Below, one piece after another: positions 27,741 to 35,833 of a DNA stretch of 64,000 bases (position 1 is the first letter of the stretch; every line of letters begins with the position of its first letter). The position numbers and the translations under genes were made by a program. The DNA lies in contig NZ_JACHJV010000001.1 of assembly GCF_014203855.1 (NCBI RefSeq), positions 4,650,001 through 4,714,000 on the forward strand. Direction: 5' to 3'. The DNA comes from Kitasatospora kifunensis. GTDB taxonomy: Bacteria > Actinomycetota > Actinomycetes > Streptomycetales > Streptomycetaceae. The notes beneath the pieces are model-generated. The model worked only from the letters and a program-made list of their open reading frames with translations. It was not told the origin of the DNA and did not search any database.

Positions 27741-28936
27741 CGGGCCGTTTTGAGGGGGAGCACGGCACGGATCCGGAACCCGCCGCCGGGCCGCGGTCCG
27801 GCGTCCAGGCTGCCGCTGACCATGCCGATCCGCTCACGCATGCCGATCAGACCATGGCCCTGGCCGTCCGTGCCGCCGCGGGCGAGCTGCTCGTCGGTGC
27901 TGCCGCGCCCGTCGTCCTCGATCAGGACGTTCAGGTCGCGGTCGCCGAAGTCCACCGCCACCCGGGCGCTGACGTTCGGGCCGCCATGCTTGCGCACGTT
28001 GGTGAGGGCTTCCTGAACGATCCGGTAGACGGTCAGCTCGACGCCGCGCGGCAGCTCGCGGATGTGGCCCGAGGTGGAGTACTCCACCGGCAGTCCGGCG
28101 GTGCGCACCTGCTCGAGCAGGTCGGGCAGTTCCTCCACGCCGGGCTGCGGCACGTACTCCTCGGTCGCGTCGGCGGTGCGCAGCACGCCCAGCAGGCGGC
28201 GCATCTCGACCAGCGCCTGCCGCCCGGTGGAGGCGATGGTGTTCAGCGCCTCCTTGGCCTGCTGCGGCGAGTTGTCCATCACGTAGGCCGCGCCGTCGGC
28301 CTGGACGATCATCACCGAGACGTTGTGCGCGACCACGTCGTGCAGCTCGCGGGCGATCCGGGCGCGCTCGGCGGCCACCGCCACCTGGGCCTGGGCGTCA
28401 CGCTCGCGCTCCAGCCGCTGCGCCCGGTCCTCCAGCTCCACCAGGTAGGCGCCGCGGACCCGGGTCAGGCGGCCCCAGGCCCAGCAGAGGATGAACGGGG
28501 TGGAGAGCAGCACGGCGACGAAGGCCTGTTGCAGGAAACCGTGGGCCGGTGAGCCGTCGTCCGAGGTCTTGTGCAGCATCCCGACCGTCAGTGGTCCGGC
28601 GAGCAGGCCGCTGACCAGCGCGAAGCGGGAGATCCAGGGGACGGCGAAGGCGGCCCCGGTGTAGACGAAGACCAGGTAGCCGATCGAGGAGGCGTCCGGC
28701 TCGATGTTTGCCAGCACCTGCAGCAGGCCCAGCAGCATCGCGGCGACCACGGTGGGTCCGGGCCAGCGGCGGCGCACCACCATCAGGCCGAACATCACTG
28801 CCGTGATGAGGTAGTAGCCGGTCCGGTGCCAGCCACTGCTCATGTTGGAGACCAGGGCCAGGAAGAGCACGATGGACGCCCAGGCGCCATCGACCACCAT
28901 GGGGTGTCCGCGAAGCCAGGCGTAAAGTCGATGCAC
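27737..28936 (-). CDS. Sensor histidine kinase, HisKA_3 family
   Basis: A 399-residue membrane kinase. About five or six hydrophobic segments fill residues 15-165 with little extracytoplasmic sequence, so it may sense the membrane itself. A coiled coil (LVELEDRAQRLERERDAQAQ) precedes the phospho-acceptor His in ARELHDVVAHNVSVMI and the HATPase_c domain (VQEALTNVRKHG; DDGRG; GHGLIGMRERI). Cognate to the overlapping response regulator. ATG 28936. Confidence 0.95.
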   Translation of the reverse strand: MHRLYAWLRGHPMVVDGAWASIVLFLALVSNMSSGWHRTGYYLITAVMFGLMVVRRRWPGPTVVAAMLLGLLQVLANIEPDASSIGYLVFVYTGAAFAVPWISRFALVSGLLAGPLTVGMLHKTSDDGSPAHGFLQQAFVAVLLSTPFILCWAWGRLTRVRGAYLVELEDRAQRLERERDAQAQVAVAAERARIARELHDVVAHNVSVMIVQADGAAYVMDNSPQQAKEALNTIASTGRQALVEMRRLLGVLRTADATEEYVPQPGVEELPDLLEQVRTAGLPVEYSTSGHIRELPRGVELTVYRIVQEALTNVRKHGGPNVSARVAVDFGDRDLNVLIEDDGRGSTDEQLARGGTDGQGHGLIGMRERIGMVSGSLDAGPRPGGGFRIRAVLPLKTAR

Positions 28937-29030
28937 GTGACCAGCCTAGGCAGCTGCACAGGGCCATCCCGTCCGCCACAAGAGCGATCCCTGCCTCGTC
29001 CGCAGGTCGGAGCCCGGTACGGTCGCGGGC

Positions 29031-30050
29031 ATGACCTGGATGCGCTGGCGACCCGCCATGGAAGAGGCCCTGTACGGGCCCGAGGGCGGCTTCTACCACC
29101 GCCCCGAGGGGCCCGCGGGGCACTTCAGGACCTCCGTGCACGCCTCATCCCAGTACGCGGCGGCCGTCGGGCGGCTGCTCCTCGCGGTGGACGAGGCGCT
29201 CGGCCGTCCGCAGGAGATCGCCCTGATCGACGTCGGTGCCGGGCGGGGGGAGCTGGTCGGCGAAGTGAGCGGACTGCTGGCCGAGCCACTGTCAGGGCGG
29301 TTGCGGGCGTACGGGGTGGAGCTGGCCGCCCGGCCTGACGGGCTGCCGGCCCAGGTGCGGTGGACCGAGCGGGTGCCCGAGGGGGCGGTGGGGCTGCTGT
29401 TCGCCAACGAGTGGCTGGACAACGTGCCGCTGGAGATCGCCGAGCGGGACGAGGACGGGGTGCTGCGCTACGTCGAGGTCACCCCGGCGGGGGAGGAGCG
29501 GCTCGGCACCCCGCTGAGCTCGGTCGATGCCGAGTGGGCCGAGCGGTGGTGGCCCGATGAGGATCGGTTCCCAGGGCAGCGGGTCGAGTTCGGCGGGACC
29601 CGGGACGCGGCCTGGGCCGCGGCGGTGGGGGCGCTGGACCGGGGGCTCGCGGTGGCGGTGGACTACGCGCACCAGAAGTCGGACCGGCCGATCTTCGGGA
29701 CGCTGACCGGATTCCGGGGCGGCCGCGAGGTGCCCCCGGTGCCGGACGGCAGCTGCGACCTGACGGCGCACGTGGCGCTCGATTCGGCGGCGGTCCCCGG
29801 TGTCCACACCCTGTGGACAACCCAGCGCGCCGCCCTGCGCGCGCTCGGCGTCGACGGGAGTCGGCCGCCGCTCGAACTCGCCACCACGGACCCGGCCGGT
29901 TACCTGCGGGCGCTGGCCACCGCCTCGGAGGCGGCCGAGCTGACCGCCAGCGCCGGGCTGGGCGGCTTCGGCTGGTTGGTCCAGGCTGTGCGGATGCCGA
30001 TACCGAAGCTCCTCACGGGGCTGGCGGGATGGCAGACTCTGGAGGCATGA
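29031..30050 (+). CDS. MidA/NDUFAF7-type SAM-dependent methyltransferase
   Basis: A 339-residue class I methyltransferase of the MidA (DUF185, NDUFAF7) family. It has the SAM loop LIDVGAGRGELVGEV (about 64-78), FANEWLDNVPLEI, in which the Asn/Asp and following residues are family landmarks, and DYAHQKSDRP. In mitochondria NDUFAF7 methylates an arginine of the 49-kDa complex I subunit, the NuoD homologue. Here the very next gene is a nuoD, overlapping by 4 nt, which strongly suggests an equivalent role. Starts at ATG 29031; alternative ATG at 29037. Confidence 0.85.
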   Translation: MTWMRWRPAMEEALYGPEGGFYHRPEGPAGHFRTSVHASSQYAAAVGRLLLAVDEALGRPQEIALIDVGAGRGELVGEVSGLLAEPLSGRLRAYGVELAARPDGLPAQVRWTERVPEGAVGLLFANEWLDNVPLEIAERDEDGVLRYVEVTPAGEERLGTPLSSVDAEWAERWWPDEDRFPGQRVEFGGTRDAAWAAAVGALDRGLAVAVDYAHQKSDRPIFGTLTGFRGGREVPPVPDGSCDLTAHVALDSAAVPGVHTLWTTQRAALRALGVDGSRPPLELATTDPAGYLRALATASEAAELTASAGLGGFGWLVQAVRMPIPKLLTGLAGWQTLEA

Positions 30051-31222
30051 GCAGCTTGAGGGAGACCACGGTCGGGATCGGGTCGGGCGCTGCCCCCTTC
30101 GCCGACGGGCCGGGCACGGCCACCGACATGGTGCTGAACATCGGCCCGCAGCACCCGGCCACCCACGGTGTGCTTCGGCTCAAGCTGGTGCTGGACGGTG
30201 AACGGATCGTCTCGGCCGAGCCGATCATCGGCTACATGCACCGGGGCGCCGAGAAGCTCTTCGAGGCCCGGGACTACCGGCAGATCATCATGCTGGCCAA
30301 CCGGCACGACTGGCTCTCCGCCTTCTCCAACGAGCTGGGCGTGGTGCTCGCCGTCGAGCGGATGCTCGGCATGGAGGTGCCCGAGCGCGCGGTGTGGATC
30401 CGCACCCTGCTCGCCGAGCTCAACCGGGTGCTCAACCACCTGATGTTCATCGGCTCCTACCCGCTGGAGCTGGGCGGCATCACCCCGGTCTTCTACGCCT
30501 TCACCAGCCGCGAGGAGCTCCAGCACGTGCTGGAGGAGGCCAGCGGCGGGCGGATGCACTACATGTTCAACCGGGTCGGCGGCCTCAAGGAGGACCTGCC
30601 GGCCGGCTGGCTCGGCCGGGTGCGCACCGCCATCGCCGCCGTCCGCGCCCAACTGCCGGTCTACCAGGACCTGGTGCTCGGCAACGAGATCTTCCGGGCG
30701 CGCACCGCGGGCGTCGGCGTGCTCTCCCCCGAGCACGTGCACGCCTACGGCGTCACCGGGCCGATCGCCCGGGCCAGCGGCGTCGACTTCGACCTGCGCC
30801 GTGACGAGCCCTACCTGGCCTACGGCGAGCTCCAGGACGTGCTCAAGGTGGCGCTGCGTGAGGAGGGCGACTGCCTGGCCCGGTTCGAGTGCCTGCTGGA
30901 GCAGAGCGTCAACTCGCTCGACCTGGCCGACGCCTGCCTGGACCGGCTGGCCGCGCTGCCGGCAGGGCCGGTGAATCTGCGGCTGCCCAAGGTGCTCAAG
31001 GCGCCCGAGGGCGAGACCTACGCCTGGACCGAGAACCCGCTCGGAGTCAACGGCTACTACCTGGTCTCGCGCGGCGACAAGACGCCCTGGCGGCTCAAGC
31101 TGCGCTCGGCCTCGTTCAACAACGTCCAGGCCCTCATCGAGCTGCTGCCCGGCACGCTGGTGGCGGACATGGTGGCGATCCTCGGGTCGCTGTTCTTCGT
31201 GGTCGGGGACATCGACAAGTAG
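30047..31222 (+). CDS. Solitary NADH-quinone oxidoreductase subunit D (NuoD2-like)
   Basis: 391 residues of the NuoD/49-kDa family: LNIGPQHPATHGVLRLKL, IGYMHRGAEKLFE, YIIMLANR-type QIIMLANRHDW, and a C-terminal FNNVQALIELLPGTLVADM. In full complex I it shapes the quinone site. No other nuo genes are near, so this is an orphan copy; from memory S. coelicolor has such a nuoD2 outside its main nuo operon. The ATG sits in the 4-nt overlap with the methyltransferase. It could be an assembly or alternative subunit. Confidence 0.88.
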   Translation: MSSLRETTVGIGSGAAPFADGPGTATDMVLNIGPQHPATHGVLRLKLVLDGERIVSAEPIIGYMHRGAEKLFEARDYRQIIMLANRHDWLSAFSNELGVVLAVERMLGMEVPERAVWIRTLLAELNRVLNHLMFIGSYPLELGGITPVFYAFTSREELQHVLEEASGGRMHYMFNRVGGLKEDLPAGWLGRVRTAIAAVRAQLPVYQDLVLGNEIFRARTAGVGVLSPEHVHAYGVTGPIARASGVDFDLRRDEPYLAYGELQDVLKVALREEGDCLARFECLLEQSVNSLDLADACLDRLAALPAGPVNLRLPKVLKAPEGETYAWTENPLGVNGYYLVSRGDKTPWRLKLRSASFNNVQALIELLPGTLVADMVAILGSLFFVVGDIDK

Positions 31223-31224
31223 GG

Positions 31225-32058
31225 CTACTCGGCCTTCTTGCGCTTCGGGTCCGCGGGGTGGGGTGCGAGCTTGCGGTCGCCCTTGGCCTTGATCCGCTGG
31301 TCGCACAGCTCGGCCAGCACCGCGTAGGCGGCCGGGCCCATCAGCTCGATCAGCTCGGGGCGGTAGCTGACGTAGACCGGGTCGGGGCCCTGGTGGGCCT
31401 CCGGGCTGCTGGTGCACCACCAGTGCAGGTCGTGGCCGCCCGGGCCCCAGCCGCGCCGGTCGTACTCGCCGATGCTGACCTGCAGGTAGCGGGTGTCGTC
31501 CGGGCGGTCGATCCAGTCGTAGGTGCGGCGGATCGGCAGCTGCCAGCAGACGTCCGGCTTGGTCTCCAGCGGCTCCTTGCCCTCCTGCAGGGCCAGCGTG
31601 TGCAGCGCGCAGCCCTGGCCGCCGGCGAAGCCGGGGCGGTTGAGGAAGATGCAGGCGCCGTCCACCCGGCGGGTCTGCCGGTCGCCGTCCTCGTCCAGCA
31701 TGGTGATGCCGCCGTCGAGCTTGAGCCGGCCCTTCTTGTCGGTGCCCTGCTCGAAGTACTGCCAGGTCCCCGGGGTCAGCCGCTTGGCGTGCTCGATCAC
31801 GCGCTGCTCGTCGTCCTCGTCCGAGTAGTGCGCGCCCAGCGTGCAGCAGCCGTCGGACTCACCGCGGCCCGGGCGGATGCCGTGGCAGCCCTGGCCGAAG
31901 ATGCAGCCCCAGCGGGAGGTCAGCCAGGTGAGGTCGCAGCGGAAGACCTGCTCCTCGTCGGCGGGATCGGCGAACTCGACCCAGGCGCGCGGGAAATCCG
32001 GCGCGACCTCGGGCAGGGGCTTCTTCAGGGTGGGGGCGGGGATGTCGATGGCGGCCAC
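31225..32058 (-). CDS. Cysteine-rich conserved protein (DUF3109-like)
   Basis: A 277-residue soluble protein with many conserved-looking cysteines: WGCIFGQGCHGIRP, SDGCCTLGAHY, GACIFLNR, QGCALHTLA, DVCWQL and WWCTSS. The pattern suggests a zinc or Fe-S site and resembles DUF3109/YkgJ-type cysteine-cluster proteins. The C-terminus is basic (PHPADPKRKKAE). It is convergent with nuoD (2-nt gap) and upstream of an alpha/beta hydrolase on the opposite strand order. Function unknown. Confidence 0.6.
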   Translation of the reverse strand: MAAIDIPAPTLKKPLPEVAPDFPRAWVEFADPADEEQVFRCDLTWLTSRWGCIFGQGCHGIRPGRGESDGCCTLGAHYSDEDDEQRVIEHAKRLTPGTWQYFEQGTDKKGRLKLDGGITMLDEDGDRQTRRVDGACIFLNRPGFAGGQGCALHTLALQEGKEPLETKPDVCWQLPIRRTYDWIDRPDDTRYLQVSIGEYDRRGWGPGGHDLHWWCTSSPEAHQGPDPVYVSYRPELIELMGPAAYAVLAELCDQRIKAKGDRKLAPHPADPKRKKAE

Positions 32059-32107
32059 CCGGCAAGGGTAGCCGCCATCTGGGGCGCTCCGGCCGAAAGC
32101 GCCCTCG

Positions 32108-32863
32108 TCAGTCCCGCAGGAAGGCCTCCAGCGCGGTGGCGAAGGCGACCGGCGTCTCGTACATCGGGTAGTGGCCGGTGGCCGGCAGCACCTGAAGCTC
32201 GGCGTTCGGGTAGAGCGGCTGCCAGCCGGCGTGGAAGGTCTCGGGGGTCAGCGCCAGGTCCAGCTCGCCGAGGAAGACCCTGACCGGCAGCGACTGGCCC
32301 GTCACCTTCGCGGCGAAGTCCTGGGTGGTCCAGTCGGTCAGGTAGGCGGCGAAGGCGTCCACCCGGCTGGTCGCCGAGGAGCGGGCCACCATCCGGTCCA
32401 GCCAGACGGCGTTCGCCTGCTGCCCGGTGACCAGGTCCAGGATCATCCGCCGGGCGGTGAAGTTCTGCGGGGCGGCGTGGAACAGGGCGTGCCCCTGCTC
32501 GTCCAGCGGGTAGGCCGCGGCCGGCACCGGCGCGACGGCCGCCAGCTTGCGCACCCGGTCCGGTGCCTGGGCCAGCACCAGCTGCGCCGCCTTGCCGCCC
32601 ATCGAGTGGCCCACCAGCGAGAACCGCTCCCAACCCAGCTCGTCGGCGAGCGCGAGGGTGTCGGCGGCGATCTCGGCCAGGGTGAACTCGCCGGGGACCT
32701 CCACCCGGTCGCCGTAGCCGCGGTAGTCCAGGAAGGCGTAGCCGAAGGCGCTCTTGTCGAGGTAGTCCAGGAACGGTCCCCAACCGGCGGTGGTGCCGAA
32801 CCAGTCGTGCAGGACGATGACCTTGTGCTCGCCCGCGCCCAGGCGGCGGTGACTGATCGTCAT
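32108..32863 (-). CDS. Alpha/beta hydrolase
   Basis: A 251-residue hydrolase: oxyanion region IVLHDWFGTTAGW, nucleophile elbow GHSMGG, acid residue in the segment VFLGELDLALTP, and the catalytic His in ATGHYPMYETP. Resembles haloperoxidase/lipase-like family members, so substrate is open (ester or lactone). No signal peptide. The ATG has a weak upstream GGGAGCC. It is divergent from Ppx/GppA. Confidence 0.8.
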   Translation of the reverse strand: MTISHRRLGAGEHKVIVLHDWFGTTAGWGPFLDYLDKSAFGYAFLDYRGYGDRVEVPGEFTLAEIAADTLALADELGWERFSLVGHSMGGKAAQLVLAQAPDRVRKLAAVAPVPAAAYPLDEQGHALFHAAPQNFTARRMILDLVTGQQANAVWLDRMVARSSATSRVDAFAAYLTDWTTQDFAAKVTGQSLPVRVFLGELDLALTPETFHAGWQPLYPNAELQVLPATGHYPMYETPVAFATALEAFLRD

Positions 32864-32980
32864 GGTGCGTGGCTCCCGGTGTGTGAGTGGTCGTCAGGCA
32901 CCAGGCTGGCCCGAGCGCTGCCCGATCGGCAATCGAACAGGTGGGATTTCGGCAGGTGCCGTGGCGTAGCGTGGTGATTT

Positions 32981-33943
32981 ATGCGACTCGGTGTGCTCGA
33001 CGTAGGTTCCAACACCGTCCACTTCCTCGTGGTGGACGCCCACCGCGGCGCCGCACCGCTGCCCGCGTACTCGCACAAGGCGGAGCTGCGGCTGGCCGAG
33101 CTGCTCGACGCGCAGGGGGCGATCCGCGACGACGGGGTGGCCCGGCTGATCGACATGGTCGCCTCCTCGCTGCGGGTGGCCGAGGACAAGGGCGTGGTCG
33201 ACCTGCTGCCGTTCGCCACCTCGGCGGTGCGCGAGGCGGCCAACGGCGAGAGCGTGCTGCGCCGGGTGCGCGAGGAGACCGGCGTCGAGCTGACCGTGCT
33301 GGCGGGGCAGGACGAGGCGCGGCTGACCTTCCTGGCCGTGCGCCGCTGGTTCGGCTGGTCCTCGGGACGGCTGCTCGACCTGGACATCGGCGGCGGCTCG
33401 CTGGAGATCGCCTGCGGCATCGACGAGCAGCCGGACATCGCCATCTCGCTGCCGCTGGGCGCAGGCCGGCTGACCGCGAGCTGGCTGCCGGGCGACGTGG
33501 CCGACCCCGAGGCGGTGCGCGAGCTGCGCCGCCACATCCGGGCCCAGATCGCCGGCGTGGTCGGCGAGGTGGCCAGACTCGGGCCGCCGGACCACGCGGT
33601 GGCCACCTCCAAGACCTTCAAGCAGCTGGCCCGGATGACCGGCGCGGCGCCCGCCGAGTCCGGCCCGCTGGTGCCGCGCAAGCTCAGCCGCAGCGGTCTG
33701 GCCGCCTGGGTGCCGCGACTGGCCGCGATGACGGCGGCCGAACGGGCCAAGATCCCCGGCGTCTCCGAGGGCCGGGCCCGCCAGCTGCTGGCCGGCGCGC
33801 TGGTGGCGGACGCCGCGATGGACCTGTTCGGCCTGGACGAGCTGGACATCTGCCCGTGGGCGCTGCGCGAGGGCATCATCCTGCGCCGGCTGGACAGCAT
33901 GGAGCAGCCCGGCACCACCGCGCCCGCGCTGCTGGGCGCATAA
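32981..33943 (+). CDS. Ppx/GppA-family exopolyphosphatase or (p)ppGpp phosphatase
   Basis: A 320-residue phosphatase of the ASKHA fold: GVLDVGSNTVHFLVVDAH near the N-terminus, FATSAVREAANGESVL, the catalytic-loop Glu in AGQDEARLTF, and LDIGGGSLEIACG. Shorter than E. coli GppA/Ppx because the C-terminal HD-like domains are missing, as is common in actinobacteria. Likely hydrolyses polyphosphate and perhaps ppGpp derivatives. It is followed 9 nt later by the isomerase gene. Confidence 0.9.
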   Translation: MRLGVLDVGSNTVHFLVVDAHRGAAPLPAYSHKAELRLAELLDAQGAIRDDGVARLIDMVASSLRVAEDKGVVDLLPFATSAVREAANGESVLRRVREETGVELTVLAGQDEARLTFLAVRRWFGWSSGRLLDLDIGGGSLEIACGIDEQPDIAISLPLGAGRLTASWLPGDVADPEAVRELRRHIRAQIAGVVGEVARLGPPDHAVATSKTFKQLARMTGAAPAESGPLVPRKLSRSGLAAWVPRLAAMTAAERAKIPGVSEGRARQLLAGALVADAAMDLFGLDELDICPWALREGIILRRLDSMEQPGTTAPALLGA

Positions 33944-33952
33944 CCTATCCCC

Positions 33953-34936
33953 GTGGAGCAGGACGACCAGGCTCAGGAGCGCGCCGAGGCCCGGCCGCGC
34001 CGGCGCGCCGGGCAGCCGGATCCCGCGCCGCGGCCCCGGCTGCCCAGGACGCCGCGCCGCAAGGCGGCCACCCAGCGCCGCGATCCGCTGCTGCGCACCA
34101 CCGACCGGCTGGTGCTGCCCGCACACCCCGCGCTGCACGTCCCGGACACCAAGGTCGCGCTCTCCACCGCCTCGGTCTACCCCGACAACACCGCGATCGC
34201 CTTCGAGCTGGCCGCCCGGCTGGGCTACGACGGCGTGGAGGTGATGGTCTGGAACGACCCGGTCAGCCAGGACCTGGACGCGCTGCGCGCGCTGAGCGAG
34301 AAGCACCGGATGCCGATCCTGGCGGTGCACGCGCCCTGCCTGCTGATCACCCAGCGGGTCTGGACCACCGACCCGTGGACCAAGCTCAAGCGGGCCAGGG
34401 CGGCGGCCGAGACGCTGGGCGCCGACACCGTGGTGGTCCACCCGCCGTTCCGCTGGCAGCGCCAGTACGCCCGCGAGTTCGTCCAGGGCATCGACCGGAT
34501 GGCGGGCGAGACGGCGGTGCGGTTCGCGGTGGAGAACATGTACCCCTGGCGCTACAAGGACCGCGAGGTGCTCGCCTACGCCCCCGGCTGGGAGGTCACC
34601 GAGGAGGCCTACCGGCACTTCACCGTCGACCTCTCGCACGTGGCCACCTCGCGGATCGACGCCTTCGCCCTGGTCGACCGGATGGGCGAGCGGCTGGCCC
34701 ACGTGCACCTGGCCGACGGCTCCGGCTCCGGCAAGGACGAGCACCTGATCCCCGGGCGCGGCAAGCAGCCCTGCGCCGAGCTGCTGGAGCGCCTGGCCCG
34801 CACCGGCTTCGAGGGGCACGTGGTGCTGGAGGTCAACACCCGGCGCTCCGGCTCGCCCGCCGAGCGGGAGGCGGATCTGGCCGAGGCGCTGGCCTTCACC
34901 CGCCTCCATCTGGCCACCGGCTCGCGCGTACCCTGA
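33953..34936 (+). CDS. Sugar phosphate isomerase/epimerase-like TIM-barrel protein
   Basis: A 327-residue member of the xylose-isomerase-like/AP endonuclease 2 superfamily. A disordered basic N-terminal 55 residues (Arg/Pro-rich) precedes a TIM barrel with metal-ligand candidates: TVVVHPPFRWQ, FAVENMYPWRYK, TVDLSHVATS, LAHVHLADGSGSGKDEH and VVLEVNTR. It starts with GTG 33953, 9 nt after ppx. Substrate unknown; could be sugar or inositol-related. Confidence 0.75.
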   Translation: MEQDDQAQERAEARPRRRAGQPDPAPRPRLPRTPRRKAATQRRDPLLRTTDRLVLPAHPALHVPDTKVALSTASVYPDNTAIAFELAARLGYDGVEVMVWNDPVSQDLDALRALSEKHRMPILAVHAPCLLITQRVWTTDPWTKLKRARAAAETLGADTVVVHPPFRWQRQYAREFVQGIDRMAGETAVRFAVENMYPWRYKDREVLAYAPGWEVTEEAYRHFTVDLSHVATSRIDAFALVDRMGERLAHVHLADGSGSGKDEHLIPGRGKQPCAELLERLARTGFEGHVVLEVNTRRSGSPAEREADLAEALAFTRLHLATGSRVP

Positions 34937-34966
34937 CGGTACGAACGATCCACCGGGAGGGGTGCG

Positions 34967-35731
34967 ATGACGGACGCTCAGCACAAGGCGCACGCGGAGA
35001 GCTTCGGCGCGGTGGCCGCCGAGTACGACCGGGCCCGCCCCTCCTATCCGAGTGAACTGTTCGACGTCATCGAGGAGTTGGCGCACCGTCCGCTCAAGGG
35101 CGCGGTGCTGCTTGACGTCGGCGCCGGCACCGGCATCGCGACGAGGCTGCTGCACGACCGCGGCGCCCGGGTCACCGCGGTCGAACCGAGCCCCGGGATG
35201 GCGGCCCAGCTGCACCGGGTCAGCCCCGAGATCCCGCTGATCAAGGGCGACGGCAACGACCTGCCGTGCCACGACGGCACCGCCGACCTGATCACCTACG
35301 CGCAGGCCTTCCACTGGACCGACCCCGACCGCTCGCTGCCCGAGGCGCTGCGGGTGCTGCGCCCGGGCGGCGCGTTGGCGCTGTGGTGGAACATCAAGGA
35401 CCGCTCGGTGCCCTACCTGGCCGCGCAGGAGGCCCGGTTGGCCGCGGCACTGCCCTCGTACCACTACTACGGGGTGATGAACGCGATCGGCGACCACCTG
35501 GAGCGCTACCCCTTCGAGGTCACCCGGCGCACGCTGCGCTGGGAGCGCCAACTCGGCGTCGAGGAGGTGCTCACCGACCTGCGCTCGAAGTCCTACTTCG
35601 CGGTGCTGGAGCCCGAGGTGCGCGAGCCGGTGCTGGCCGCCGAGCGGGCGGCGCTGCTGGCCGACTTCCCGGACGGGCAGGTCGTCGAGCCGTACCAGCT
35701 CGACCTCTGGGTCGGTATCAAGAAGGCCTGA
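34967..35731 (+). CDS. Class I SAM-dependent methyltransferase
   Basis: A 254-residue methyltransferase of the ubiquinone/sterol small-molecule type: motif I LLDVGAGTGIATRLL (about 46-60), followed by TAVEPSPGM, and post-motif HDGTADLITYAQAFHW and LRVLRPGGALALWW. Ribosome binding site GGGAGGGG precedes ATG 34967. It lies 30 nt after the isomerase gene and may be in the same transcription unit. Substrate unknown. Confidence 0.85.
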   Translation: MTDAQHKAHAESFGAVAAEYDRARPSYPSELFDVIEELAHRPLKGAVLLDVGAGTGIATRLLHDRGARVTAVEPSPGMAAQLHRVSPEIPLIKGDGNDLPCHDGTADLITYAQAFHWTDPDRSLPEALRVLRPGGALALWWNIKDRSVPYLAAQEARLAAALPSYHYYGVMNAIGDHLERYPFEVTRRTLRWERQLGVEEVLTDLRSKSYFAVLEPEVREPVLAAERAALLADFPDGQVVEPYQLDLWVGIKKA

Positions 35732-35833
35732 GCCCGCGTCGATCCGGGTGACCGCCATGCGGACGGCGGGTCCGGCGGGTGGGACGGGGGCGTAGGCTCG
35801 GCTGTTACCTACCCCTGGGAATGGAGAGATCCC

